From NCBI GenBank assembly GCA_051453625.1, contig JBOZIK010000001.1:261124286-261188285 (forward strand): DNA of 64,000 nucleotides, given 5' to 3'. Of this stretch, positions 47,816-59,910 are shown one piece after another. This DNA is from Welwitschia mirabilis (Eukaryota; Gnetophyta; Gnetopsida; Welwitschiales). The notes under the pieces were generated by a model. The model was not told where the DNA came from, did not search any database, and saw nothing but the letters and a program-made list of their open reading frames with translations. Both the position numbers and the translations under genes were made by a program. How positions within the stretch are numbered: position 1 is the stretch's first letter; each line of letters opens with the position of its first letter.

Positions 47816-49400
47816 AAAAGAACTTGTTTTAGAGGTTTCCTTTAATGAGAAGGACTTTTACCCTATCATTAACTGAGTTTATTCTTAACTTATTCATTTG
47901 GGGAATGTTATGATATCAATTAATCATTTTTTAAACTTGATTATGTGTTACTTTATGATGTTTTTCATGTCTAGTATTCATACTTGAGTATTTTATAATG
48001 GTAAGATTGGAATCACCCAATCTTGAGACAATTCCGATATCTATGGACTTCATTTTAAAGAAAGATGTTTTAGTTCTTGTATTTTTTTTAATGATGTAAG
48101 GTTTTTGGTTATTTAAAAGTGTTCTTTTTTTCTTCCATCTTACTTATTTACCTTCATCTTTTTGAATGTGTGATCATATGGGAATGTTTCAAAAAAAAAA
48201 GAATAAAAAGAAATAATGACTATGATATATTGTATTTTGTGCTTAAAGAAAAAATATATGATTACCATGATGTTCTATCACACTAGGGTAAATTTTTCTG
48301 ATAAGAACGTTTGATAGTATTGGTAGCTATGGAAACTTTACTAGGGGATTAGTTGGTCATGCTTTGCATCTTCTTACTTTTTTGAATATTGTTGCACTCT
48401 TTTCATCATGAAAAAAAGTTGTAATAAACTTTAAGGATATTGGATCAGTCGTGTTCCTAGTATGATTAAAGAATTGCTTGTTTTCTAAACTCTTATTATT
48501 CCCACATGGTCAATTCACTTTTGAGAATTCAGGGTTATTTGTGATGTGTAAGTAACTGAGTTCATTTCTAAGTAGCTTTTGATCTTGTTATTCATTGTTC
48601 TAAGCACTTAAGTTTTGGTATCATCATAATCACTACCTTTTCAAGTAGAACTTCATAGTGTTTTTACATTTTGTTATGCATTTTTACTTAGGTGGTTTTA
48701 TGATGTCTTTCTTAGGTGTTTGCTAGATTAGAATTTAGAATATGTAAGCAATCATTTCTTTGTTCCTTGTGTTTGTTTTCATTCTACTTTTCTTTGGTTT
48801 TTTAGTTTGTTATTTTAATGTCATTTCCACATTTTCTCATCTTTACATAGAACCTTATCATTTAGTATTTTCCTTGCTATTCATTCATGCATATCATTTT
48901 TAATCAGCATTTTAGTTAATTAGAAACCTTTTTTTTTGGTCTCATAGCTTTTCTGAGATTTGTTGTACCTTTTGGAGTTCTATGCTTTATCTTGTTTTAC
49001 TTTCAGTTTAGACAAATTCATTCAATTTTTATTGTCAGGCTTCAACTTAATTAGTTTGTTTTCTTTAGCCCTAGTTTTATTTTGTTTTAAGTTTTTATAC
49101 TTCATCTTGATTTTCATGATTTTCTTTCTCATTTCTTATTTTTTTAATCTTTTTAATAAAATCTAATACTTTGATATCATTTTTGAGCCTAATTATTTTG
49201 GCTGACATCTTCATTTTTGTAAAAATTCTCATAGTCCCATCATGCATCTAGTCATTCAAATAACACTAGACAGATAATAATATGACTTTTTTTCTGAGAG
49301 TTGTCTTTTAGCTATCATCTAGATGATGCAACTGGATGACAGTGTGATAAAAATACAGCTCAAATACTTTTTCCTCATTTTTCTTTATTTTCTCATAATT
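47816..49400 (+). other. 3' region of E6, first part
   Basis: Shares a block (48270-48480) with the same region of E3, including a GCACTAGGGTAAATTTT-like start and a GTTGCACTCTTTTCATCATG-like stretch. Has poly-A and poly-T tracts. The palindromic ATCATCTAGATGAT lies at 49314-49327. The frame 48960-49166 is T-rich and hydrophobic (Phe/Leu) by base composition; I do not call it a gene. Confidence 0.5.
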
Positions 49401-50039
49401 TTGCCCATTCTTGTAGGAGACAACAATTCCTCTAGACCTTGCTAGCACTTAGATTTTTTTCCCACTAGATTTCGCATATAGATTTTAAAGTTTTTAGTGA
49501 ATTTGTCAAAATTAGGTATGTTTTTCTCTTCCTCTTGTTTTTCACTTTTTTCTTTTTTTTCCAAACTTTTGACGTGTAATTTTCACATCTATTTATCAGT
49601 TTTTTACATTCTTCAATTTGGAACATATGTATTTGATTTTAGTTATGATCAGTTGTGTATTTTATAAGAACACTTTAACTTCTCATTTTTCACACTTGAT
49701 TTTTCATAAAACATATGTTGAAATGTAGTGGTCATTTAGTGAAAATTGATTACTTTAACATGTTCTATGATTCTACCGATTATATTTTTTATTTTAGCAC
49801 TTCAAATTTTTACCATATTTGGGGCCCACTTTAAAAACTGCTTTTTCACTTTTCACATGTTTTGCATTTTTTTTCTCATGACCAGGTAATACGAGATGTA
49901 TTAAAACTTTTAAAGGAGGAAGATGAGTAGAATATATTTTTATCATTTTTCTTATGTTTTAATCGATTTTGATTCTCATTATTGTGCATCCATGTAATGT
50001 ATTTAACATGTCTATTTAATCTTGCATGATGTTTTTTTG

Positions 50040-51240
50040 TGTATTTTTAATTGAATAAGCCCTGATGTGTAGGTCGAGGTATACAAAGGATAAGGCCAAG
50101 GTCATAGAACAAGATTCGAAACTTTAGTGCCACTAGAGGTTGAGCATGTGGAGCTAGTACGTTCTTCACATCAACATGAAACTCCTTGATGATTTAGATA
50201 GCTACTGTCCATGTCAAGCATTATTTTGGAGGTAGGATAGATCTTGAGGTTGACCAGAGGCTCTTATATCTCTAGCTTTAATGGATTATAGATGCTCATG
50301 AGTCATATTATATATTAGAGATGAGAGAGTTCTATGACATCATGCATATAGAACATTGTCCGAATTATCATGATCACCTGGTTGTTATGATTATTGTATA
50401 TATTTAGAACGACAAGATTTTCATAATTTTTTTCTACATCATATTAGTCATAGATCTAAGAAGGCTTAAGATTTTACATATTTAATTAGCTAGAGGGATT
50501 GAAAAGTACCATGCATATGGCATTGCATTAGATATTCTGATATATTTGATAATAGATAAGTAGGGATTTCTTGTCACATAGTTGATTCCCATGTATAGAG
50601 TACTTCACAAAGGGCTAATCTACAAGATTAGCTCATCATTACATGATAGTCATGCTATGGTTACGCACTTACAAATTCTGATAATTTTTAGATAGGAGAG
50701 TAAATGGATTTACTAACCTTTATCTGGAGGAGACTGAGGTCAATGGTAGGGGCATAATAGTTATAGACTATGGGTTATCCATGTCATCTATTAGCTTTAT
50801 TTAGATAATTTAAAATACTAGAGATCATGGGTTAGTAGTCCCTATCTCATATTTAAACTTTCGCTCACTATTTGTATGATATAGGCATGCAGGTACCAAG
50901 AGAGCAGAGTGACTTTAAATACAAAGACCTATAGTGAGGCTATAGGTGAGCAGATTAGACCCTCCTGGCAAAGACCACTAAGACATTAGAGGTTTCTTGA
51001 ATTGTGGTATTAAGATATTAGACTAGAGGATCTAGACTTTAAATCAAAGAACACATACATTAGAGTAGAAGATCATGATAATTGAGAGGAGAGTCTGGCA
51101 CTCTAAGGACTAGATTATTAACATGCGCTAGTGCATTATCTCCATTTACTAGAGTGTTAGGTAGATATTCTAGAAGATGTTTATGTTTAACAAGATGAGA
51201 TGATTTATTACATTTCCATATTAGATCTCCATTTCCTTGC
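50040..51240 (+). pseudogene. possible decayed third ORF (env-like position) of E6
   Basis: Between integrase and the 3' LTR, where many Athila-like elements have an extra ORF. A basic start (RSRYTKDKAKVIEQDS near 50073) is followed in plus frames by HYFGGRIDLEVDQRLLYL, YYILEMREFYDIMHIEHCPN and YHDHLVVMI near 50220-50390, then hydrophobic segments. GC content is somewhat higher than its surroundings. Stops and frame changes are frequent. I recognise no envelope motif or signal peptide, so the name refers to position only. It has no clear counterpart in the shorter 3' region of E3. Confidence 0.4.
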
Positions 51241-51796
51241 TAATCCTAAGCATGCTCCTTCTTCCCCTACTACACTTAAGCCAGTTACTTAGACTAAGTT
51301 TATTATGTGATAATAAGGGAAGTGATTTTATCATGTTTTGCATCTCCTCTAATATGTATATTTGTACTAAAATTCATTATTATATATACATATTATTTTT
51401 TGATTTCATCATGGTGTTACTTTTTGTCTGATTTTCATGATTATCTGCCTTTTCACATGTTAAGATAAGGATTGATTTTATTTAAGCAATCGTTTTAGTT
51501 ATTACTTTATATTTCAGTGGTAAGATTTTAATTATAAATGCATTAGCTAATTATTTCCTTGAAAAATTCTATCATAGGTTTCTATATTTCAAGATCATTT
51601 TTTAAGCATGTTACCCCTCTTATCATCTAGACAATGACTAGACTATGATACAGGTAGTTTTTCACTTAGGTAAAACATTTAGTTTTATGATGTCTTATGA
51701 CTTGGTTTATATCTCTAAGACTCTTGAAAATTTTTCTAGAATTGTTTCTTTAGTATGTTAGTTATTTTACTTATCTTGGTTTTATTAGGGACTGAC

Positions 51797-51815
51797 AAAG
51801 CTAAGTGGGGGGCTA
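51797..51815 (+). other. polypurine tract of E6
   Basis: AAAGCTAAGTGGGGGGCTA ends exactly at the 3' LTR start TGTTG. It matches the E3 tract. Confidence 0.9.
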
Positions 51816-52920
51816 TGTTGCACTACGAACTTACATATATTTAATAGAGTATTTTAACTATTTTTATAGGATATTAGATAGGTTTACACTAGATTTCCAT
51901 GATAATGTAGAGCTAAGATAAAAGACACAAAAACATAGAGTCTCCATGATATTTTGTAGCATTTAGAGTAGTTCATAATGCTTCTTCTCTTTGATATACA
52001 CTTCCTACAAACATTGAATCTAATGCATCAAATAGATACTTGTAAAAGACCTATCATCCACATCATCATTTGGAAGATAGTACAGATGACATAACAATTA
52101 AATCCAATTAGGATGCTGATTATGATTAATTTGGTATATGACATGGAATACCTATGAGGTGGCATTATTCCATGTATCATCTAGATGACTAGTAAGATGA
52201 CATCTATTATAACGCTCCACTAAACATTTACCTAACTTCTACCATTTACTTGTATATCTTTTATGCAACTATTACAGTTGTGCTTGTGCCTATTTATCGA
52301 TTTTATTATTTGTGTGTTTGTTGTCAATAAGTATCGATTCTACACTTAACTCCATCTTGTCTTTACTTGTACTAGAAATTCCATGATAGGAGATTGAAGG
52401 GTCAGATAACCATCTTTCGTAATTACAAAAAGATGTCTTCCTTGGTGTTGGATTATGCTTCCTTCATTGAGATACAACTACTCTATAACATGAATGTTGT
52501 TTGGAATTAATACAATGAACCCTTTTTCATTTCCTATGCTTATTGTTACTTATTCCTTATAGTTTATATTATTCTAATTTAGTGATATTTTTTTGATTGA
52601 CCTTGGTTATGAGGAAAACCTTTGTCAAGGTTGAGAATTATTAGTTTAGGTTAATTATTCCCTTTTCTTCCTAGTTTAAGTTTATGTAAGTGTCTTGCAT
52701 TGTACTTTTTTGCATTTCAATTCATTTTTGTTGCTAGGAAATATAAGTGATTCTTACTGAAATCAATCCTCTTTCTTCTAGCTTAGGCCTTTAATAGATT
52801 ACAACATTTGAGTCAACTCCCATCTATATTAGTGTGTTTTGTTATATAAGATATCTATCTTATTTGTGAATTATAGGATCTTCTTGAGCATAATCGTTTA
52901 CACAAATACACACCACAACA
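51816..52920 (+). repeat. 3' LTR of E6
   Basis: 1105 bp, starting TGTTGCACTACG and ending CACCACAACA. The same length as the 5' copy, about 80% identical over the first 100 bp. Confidence 0.92.
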
Positions 52921-52925
52921 ATTAC
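52921..52925. repeat. target-site duplication ATTAC, right copy (E6)
   Basis: Matches 40574-40578. Confidence 0.85.
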
Positions 52926-54820
52926 ATTTTCTTTTTATAAAGTTATAGTTTTTTATTATTAAAAGGGAATCAAGGGGATTTTTTGCCTACATTAGATCTA
53001 TTAAACTTTGATTTAGGATTATTTTTCCATTAAGTTAATTTATTAAATTTTTATTAAGAAATCTATCTTAATATTTATTTTTATAAGGGATACAAGTTTA
53101 TTATATTTTAGTTCATTTATATTGAGTGATATAAATTCATGGTATCTTTTATTTAGGTAATGAAAATAACTTTGGCTTCATTGAAATTAATTGAATTATA
53201 TAAATGGTAAATAGAATTTTTAAGAATTTAGACATTTAAGTTAAAAATATTTAAATTTAAAAAATTAATTAATACAATTATTGTAGAATATTATATTACT
53301 AAATGTAAAAGTCTTTTATCAAATAATAGAGGTTTAAACTTTATGTTCACTAAAAATAATTGAAGATTATATGATTAATATAATAATGTATTATAGATTT
53401 TTACTAACTTTAAGATTGTAAATATCAGAAATTCCAACATGATAAAAAACCCCATTTAAAATATATAGAAATTTTGAAGAAGAAGACAATTATCAAATTA
53501 TAAAATATTACTTCTATAAAATGATATTTTATGAAATTATTTGATACACACAAATTAAGATGGGAATGAAAAACTTGGAAATTGCAGAGATAAAACTTTT
53601 ACAAGTAAGGATGTATTAAGAAGTCATTTAAAGCTAACTAAACCTACTAAAATGTAGAATAGTAAAACTCCACTTAAAATTATTTTCATCAAAAGAAGTA
53701 AACTCTACATCTTTCTTTTTATTTATTCTTCCCCATTTCTCTTTGATCCTTTCAAAACCTTTACATGAATACCTTTTGTTAATAAGAAGAGTTACTTATG
53801 TGGGTTTATTAAGACTGTTTCCTATTTATGGCTAACATTCCTTATCTATGAATAATCACTTGTGAACATTCAAATTCAACAATTTTTTGAATGTTCAGAA
53901 ATCAGATATTAGATTCTCCAAAGAACCTAATCCATTTAAGCTTTAATCTTCTAATAATAAAGTCATGCCCTCCAGAATACTATCCAAAATCTATGTATTT
54001 CCTCTCTACTAATTCTAGCAATTTAGGAATTTAGCTAACTGCTTACTTCCTTACTTGCCCTTCTTTAACAATAAACTCATTATATTATTTTAGCATCTTG
54101 AAGTATGATCTTAAAAAGAAAAAAGAAAAAAACTAGAATAATTCTAAAAATCTCTTTAAGAGATTAACAAAAACATAAATTTCCTTTAAGAATACAAAAT
54201 AAATAACATCACCCTTATTCCATAAGTATTAAAAAGAAATCAAATTAACCATTATAGAAACCAAAAAATAGTAATGAAGGAATCCACTATAAATTCCAAT
54301 TAATGAAAATGAATTAAACTTTAACTTTACTTAAGGTTGTTATGAAAGTGTCTTGCATGCATGATAGCACCCTCTAATGGCTCATACACCAATGCAGTGG
54401 GGCATTACATTGTTTTCTCTTAAGAACTTTCTATCTTTAAAACTTCTTAATCCATTTATTACTCTAATAATAAACATTAATAAATTTCTTAAGTAATGGA
54501 TTAAAATCTAATCTTTGATATCATCACAGCCCATTCTTGGGTTAGACTTAAAAGGTACCTATTTTTTAAATTAAATTACATTACATTAGAAAGACATTAC
54601 ATTACATGATTAGCCATTATAGTGGATCAATTAAATTTTGATTATGAGACTTACCAATTAGATACCCATAGGCTATATCTTAAGAGAACTATACGATAAT
54701 AACTCACTTGAAAAGCACCACATCCTATCTTAATGTTATTAAATAATCATGTGATAGATCTTAAATAAATCTAGTTCTTAACATCTCAATTAGGAAAATC
54801 TTACAAATGTGTAAAGCTGT

Positions 54821-54891
54821 AGTCAAGTGGTTGGTTGCATTAATAGCTAAGTAACCATGCCTACATATCTTCATTTGAAAGAGTTCAAACC
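54821..54891 (+). pseudogene. tRNA-like segment in unit copy 2
   Basis: A-box-like AGTCAAGTGGTTGG and a perfect B-box match GTTCAAACC at 54883-54891, 61 bp apart. The best kept of the three copies. Confidence 0.45.
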
Positions 54892-55250
54892 ACCTACAGT
54901 TCTATATTAGATATATTAGACCTCATTCCAATATCCACCAATATGCACAAGTGTAAGATAGGCCAATATGATTTGTATTAGTAGACATGTGGGCAAAATT
55001 ATGCATAAAATAATGCGAGAACTTAATATTTAACTTAATTAAAACAAGAATATGGTTTTAAAGAAAAACAAAACAAAATAAAGAGACATCATACACTAAT
55101 ATATACACATATGCATGGTAGATATATGTAAAAGTATAGGAAGTAGCATGTTAAGAACTCTTGAGATCATAACATCCATCCCTAATAAGACACTCTAACA
55201 CATGATTAATGATAATACATATGTATATTAATATAAGGCATGTATGGATA

Positions 55251-55253
<3 letters not shown>

Positions 55254-55282
<29 letters not shown>
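55254..55282. repeat. (AT)n tract, copy 2
   Basis: About 14 dinucleotide units at the conserved place in the unit. Confidence 0.95.
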
Positions 55283-55285
<3 letters not shown>

Positions 55286-56321
55286 AATGCATTGGTCATT
55301 GGCCAAAATATTTAATAGTAATCCTCATTTATTAAGCTCAAAAAACCCCTCATATATCTCTAGTACATTGGTGCAAGCCATTTAAAAAGAAGTATCATGA
55401 TAGAATAAACATTATAGTAAATCCATACACAAATGTGATTAACATAGACATACATTCACATACATGTATGCCATTTTGTTAGGGTACCTAATAGCTACTC
55501 CTTTTATAACATAACATAATGAAACTAAAAATATACAATATATATAAAATACCAAGAGGAAATAGTCCCTATTCCACTAATTAAATCACTAGTCCCAATA
55601 GACTTAGCATAATAAAAGTTAATGAATAAAGAAAGATAACTAAATTATTAAATGTTTCAACAAGAATCATTAAAAATCACTAATTATATCATTTTGTATA
55701 CAAGATAATAAATAATTGCTTAATACATTTAATTAATATGCATGAATATATAATAAAACATTTAGAGTGTTATATACCTAGAATGCATTAAAGCATAGTA
55801 GAAGAAACTATAGTCATTGAGAAATGTGCTAATCTTGCATCATTGTATAATTATAATATACATACATACTTACATGAAATCATAGAAAGACACATCATTA
55901 TGATAAGGGAACGCCATAAAAACACACATCACTATGATAGGAAAACCACATATCTATTCCTTTTTATAATGCTAACATAATAGAACCAAGTCTATAAATT
56001 ATATTACTTACAATGCTAATAATAAAAGGAACTTTGATCAAACTATGTCCTATATATGTGTACATATATTTAGTTATCTTTAGAGGCCATTACAAAATAG
56101 TGAATTATTAACTATCTAAGCCTTATATTGAGTTCAAGGTATTTCCCACCTTAACACCATGATTATTCTCAATACTTTTGAAATCATTTTCACTTGATCA
56201 ATGTCCTCATTAAATGAAGTATAGAGTGTTCTATACTATATTAACATCTATAATATTAGTAAAACAACCCTAGTTAACTATAATTTATGAGATTACATTA
56301 TGTACAAGGAAGAACTTTGGG

Positions 56322-56421
56322 NNNNNNNNNNNNNNNNNNNNNNNNNNNNNNNNNNNNNNNNNNNNNNNNNNNNNNNNNNNNNNNNNNNNNNNNNNNNNNN
56401 NNNNNNNNNNNNNNNNNNNNN
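56322..56421. other. assembly gap (100 N)
   Basis: A default-size gap inside the non-matching part of copy 3. The open frame across it is an artefact. Confidence 0.99.
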
Positions 56422-57570
56422 TGTACACTGTTAATAATGACTTACCATCTAATTAATTATACAAAAATATTTGTAGAGAGTTTTGTATTTCAAACATTTT
56501 TAAGTCATTCATTTAACTTGTAATTACCTTAGACATCTAATTTCATATGATTTTTAATCCATTCCTTAATTTTTATAACTCATTTAAAACTACAAAATTA
56601 ATGATATATGTATGTTTAAGAAATTTCAAAATAATTTAAATATTTAACATTTAAAATTTGTATTTACCTTTTACTTTTTAGGGAAAAAAATTGTCCTTAA
56701 TAGGCTTGACTCTTATAGGATGTCAAATCGAGCCCTAATGAAAAGCATATGTTGATGTGCACATAATTAGGATTAGTAATCATATATAACTATCACATCA
56801 AAAGTAGTATCTTTGTCATGTGGTAAGTAGGTCATATCTTCAATTCTATCTTAATTAGATATGGATTTATAATCAAATTCATTTATTTAAAAAAACAATA
56901 ATAATGTATGAATATCCTCTTAATGATTATAGGTTTTTCATTACAATATGTACATAATAAGGAAAAAAAGGTTATTTTAATAGATTTAGTATATTATAGT
57001 AATAATAAATTTATTTAATATATCCTATATTGTTCACAAGATTATATTATATTTTGCTATAATGTTATAATAAGCTTAAGAAGGTTAAAAAAACATGCAA
57101 TATGACTTTTGTATAATGATTACTATAAAAAAATCCTATAGCACTTCTGTCTCAATATAATATTAAACACCCTAGATTTATGTTGATATATTATACTTAT
57201 TTTGAGATGTAAGCACTTGAAATAAGCAAAGAAAAAAAAAAGACATTTCTAAAACAAAACTTTAATGAACTCTCAGTCACATAGATGAAACCTTCAAACT
57301 TTTATTTAAGAAAATGTGATTGATTTATTATGTCACAACTAGATCTTGGGTTGAAATTAAGGATAATTTTTTTCAAATTAATTTATATTACATGTTTAAC
57401 CATTGTAGTGGATCAATTAGGTTATGCCTAAGAGACTTACCTCTCATTTATTTATAGGCTAAAACTTAGAAGAACTATATGATGATAGATCACTTGAGCA
57501 ATACCATATCTAATATTAATTTTATTTAGAAACCTCAATTTGAAACACATAAAGAAATCTGTAAGTTATA

Positions 57571-57640
57571 GTTGAGTGGTTGGGTGCACTAACACCTAAG
57601 TAACTGCACTTGCATATCCTCATATAAAGGAGCTCAGAGA
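57571..57640 (+). pseudogene. tRNA-like segment in unit copy 3
   Basis: GTTGAGTGGTTGGGTGCACT is the clearest A-box-like sequence of the three copies. The B-box position reads AGCTCAGAGA and has decayed. Confidence 0.4.
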
Positions 57641-59137
57641 CAGAGTCCTATATTGAACCTTATTCCAATCTCTGCCAATATGCATAAGCATGAGATAGAT
57701 CAAGATGGTCTGTATTAGTAGGCATATATATCATACAAAAATATCTATAATATCCATTATAGTTATATGTAAAAATATAGGAGGCAGCCAGTTAAGAACT
57801 CTTAAGATCACAACATCCATCTCTAGTGAGGAATTCTAATGTATGAATGATGATAATACATATGTATATTAATATGAATCATATATGAGTCTCCAAATAT
57901 ATGTATATATATATATATATATATAGTGAACTCCATTGTAACTTAGTTAAAATACCATTAGTAACCTTATTCACTAAGCTTACGAGACTCCTAAAATCTC
58001 CCTAACATCTTGGTGTAAAACAATGAGATGGGACAACCATAATAGAATAAACATTATAGTAAACTCATGTACAAATGTGAGTAATACACACTCATACATT
58101 CACACACACATGCCATTTTAGCAGGGTACCTCATAGCTACTCTTTTATAACATAATAAAATGAATCTAATATTTATAAACATAAAAAATACCAAAAGGAA
58201 ACTATCTTATATGTCATTGATTCAATCAATAGTCTTAATAAGACTTAACACAATAGAGTTAAAAGGATAAATAATGCTAAATTAATTATTTACCGTTTTT
58301 AATAGGCATCATATAAAAATCACTAAAAGTATATCATTTTACGCACAAAATAATAAATAACTACTTAAAAGATTTAATTCATATGCATAAACATGAAATA
58401 AAATGCATTTAACAATGCATACTTGAAATGCCTTAAGACATACTAGAACTAAAAATAATCATTCAAAAATGTAATAAACTTGTATCATTATATAAATATA
58501 ATAAACATCCATACTTACATTAAATCACAAAAACATACAGTATTATAGTAGCGAAATCTCATAACTATTTCTTTTATAATGCTAGAAAAATGAAACCAAA
58601 TCTATATTTAGATTACTTACAATACTAATAGAAATATAAAAGGAAATTTGGTCATATTATGTTTTATATACATGTAGATATATTTATTTATCTCTAAGAG
58701 CCATCAAAAAATATTAAATTTGTTTAACTATCTAAGCCTTCTGTTAGGTTCAAGGTAGTTTTCACTTTATTATCATGATTTCTATTATTAATATCTCCTG
58801 AAATCATTTTCACTTGATTGATTTTGTTATTAACCAAAATTAATATTGACACCATAATAATTTATCCTAAGGATGAAACTTCCACATTAAAAGACTAGTA
58901 TGTATGTTAAGAATACTAATTGTAATTATTATTTCTCTCATGTAATACCTTAAACTATTTCACTACATATAATTATACTTCAATATGTAAAAAACATAGA
59001 ATTATTAATGCACATTTTTTTAATGTAAGTATAGTATCATAAACATATCATACATAACCAAATTTGTATAATATATCATACTTTTAACTCTTAAAAAAAA
59101 TAAAACATGTTTAGGAATAAAAACTTGAACTTAATGA

Positions 59138-59846
59138 NNNNNNNNNNNNNNNNNNNNNNNNNNNNNNNNNNNNNNNNNNNNNNNNNNNNNNNNNNNNNNN
59201 NNNNNNNNNNNNNNNNNNNNNNNNNNNNNNNNNNNNNNNNNNNNNNNNNNNNNNNNNNNNNNNNNNNNNNNNNNNNNNNNNNNNNNNNNNNNNNNNNNNN
59301 NNNNNNNNNNNNNNNNNNNNNNNNNNNNNNNNNNNNNNNNNNNNNNNNNNNNNNNNNNNNNNNNNNNNNNNNNNNNNNNNNNNNNNNNNNNNNNNNNNNN
59401 NNNNNNNNNNNNNNNNNNNNNNNNNNNNNNNNNNNNNNNNNNNNNNNNNNNNNNNNNNNNNNNNNNNNNNNNNNNNNNNNNNNNNNNNNNNNNNNNNNNN
59501 NNNNNNNNNNNNNNNNNNNNNNNNNNNNNNNNNNNNNNNNNNNNNNNNNNNNNNNNNNNNNNNNNNNNNNNNNNNNNNNNNNNNNNNNNNNNNNNNNNNN
59601 NNNNNNNNNNNNNNNNNNNNNNNNNNNNNNNNNNNNNNNNNNNNNNNNNNNNNNNNNNNNNNNNNNNNNNNNNNNNNNNNNNNNNNNNNNNNNNNNNNNN
59701 NNNNNNNNNNNNNNNNNNNNNNNNNNNNNNNNNNNNNNNNNNNNNNNNNNNNNNNNNNNNNNNNNNNNNNNNNNNNNNNNNNNNNNNNNNNNNNNNNNNN
59801 NNNNNNNNNNNNNNNNNNNNNNNNNNNNNNNNNNNNNNNNNNNNNN
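59138..59846. other. assembly gap (709 N)
   Basis: Sits at the (TAATA)n site of the unit, so the microsatellite or its hairpin probably caused it. The open frame across it is an artefact. Confidence 0.99.
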
Positions 59847-59910
59847 AATATAATATAATATAATATAATATAATATAATATAATATAATATTATATTATA
59901 TTATATTATG
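59847..59910. repeat. (TAATA)n running into its inverse (TTATA)n
   Basis: The (TAATA)n run to 59890 turns at 59890/59891 into (TTATA)n, giving a palindrome with arms of about 20 bp. Confidence 0.85.

Larger units (their letters stand above)
40579..52920 (+). mobile_element. E6: complete but dead Athila-like LTR retrotransposon
   Basis: 12,342 bp with two 1105-bp LTRs, ATTAC duplications, tRNA-Asp primer site, gag-pro-RT-RH-IN in normal order, a 4-kb 3' region and a polypurine tract. The LTRs differ at about 21 of the first 100 positions (14 transitions), so the insertion is old. Every coding domain has stops or frameshifts. Confidence 0.92.
52926..56092 (+). repeat. array unit, copy 2, right part
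   Basis: Continues copy 2 after E6 and is collinear with 36170-38655. It has an extra ~430 bp at 54096-54530, shared in part with copy 4 (62100-62392) but absent from copy 1. A tRNA-like segment lies at 54821-54891 and (TA)n at 55254-55282. Confidence 0.8.
56093..58700 (+). repeat. array unit, copy 3, internally replaced
   Basis: Both ends match other copies (56093-56225 and 57345-58700). Between them 56230-57340 shows no match, so about 3.7 kb of the unit is missing or replaced. It includes a 100-N gap at 56322-56421. (AT)n lies at 57904-57925 and a tRNA-like segment at 57571-57640. Confidence 0.7.

Noticed and set aside
48960-49166. 68-residue Phe/Leu-rich frame, membrane-like
   Set aside because: T-rich sequence always reads as hydrophobic; no conserved counterpart in E3.
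56287-56523. Open frame across 56322-56421
   Set aside because: Bridges a 100-N gap; no motif on either side.
59107-59853. 248-residue open frame
   Set aside because: Almost entirely undefined bases of the 709-N gap.
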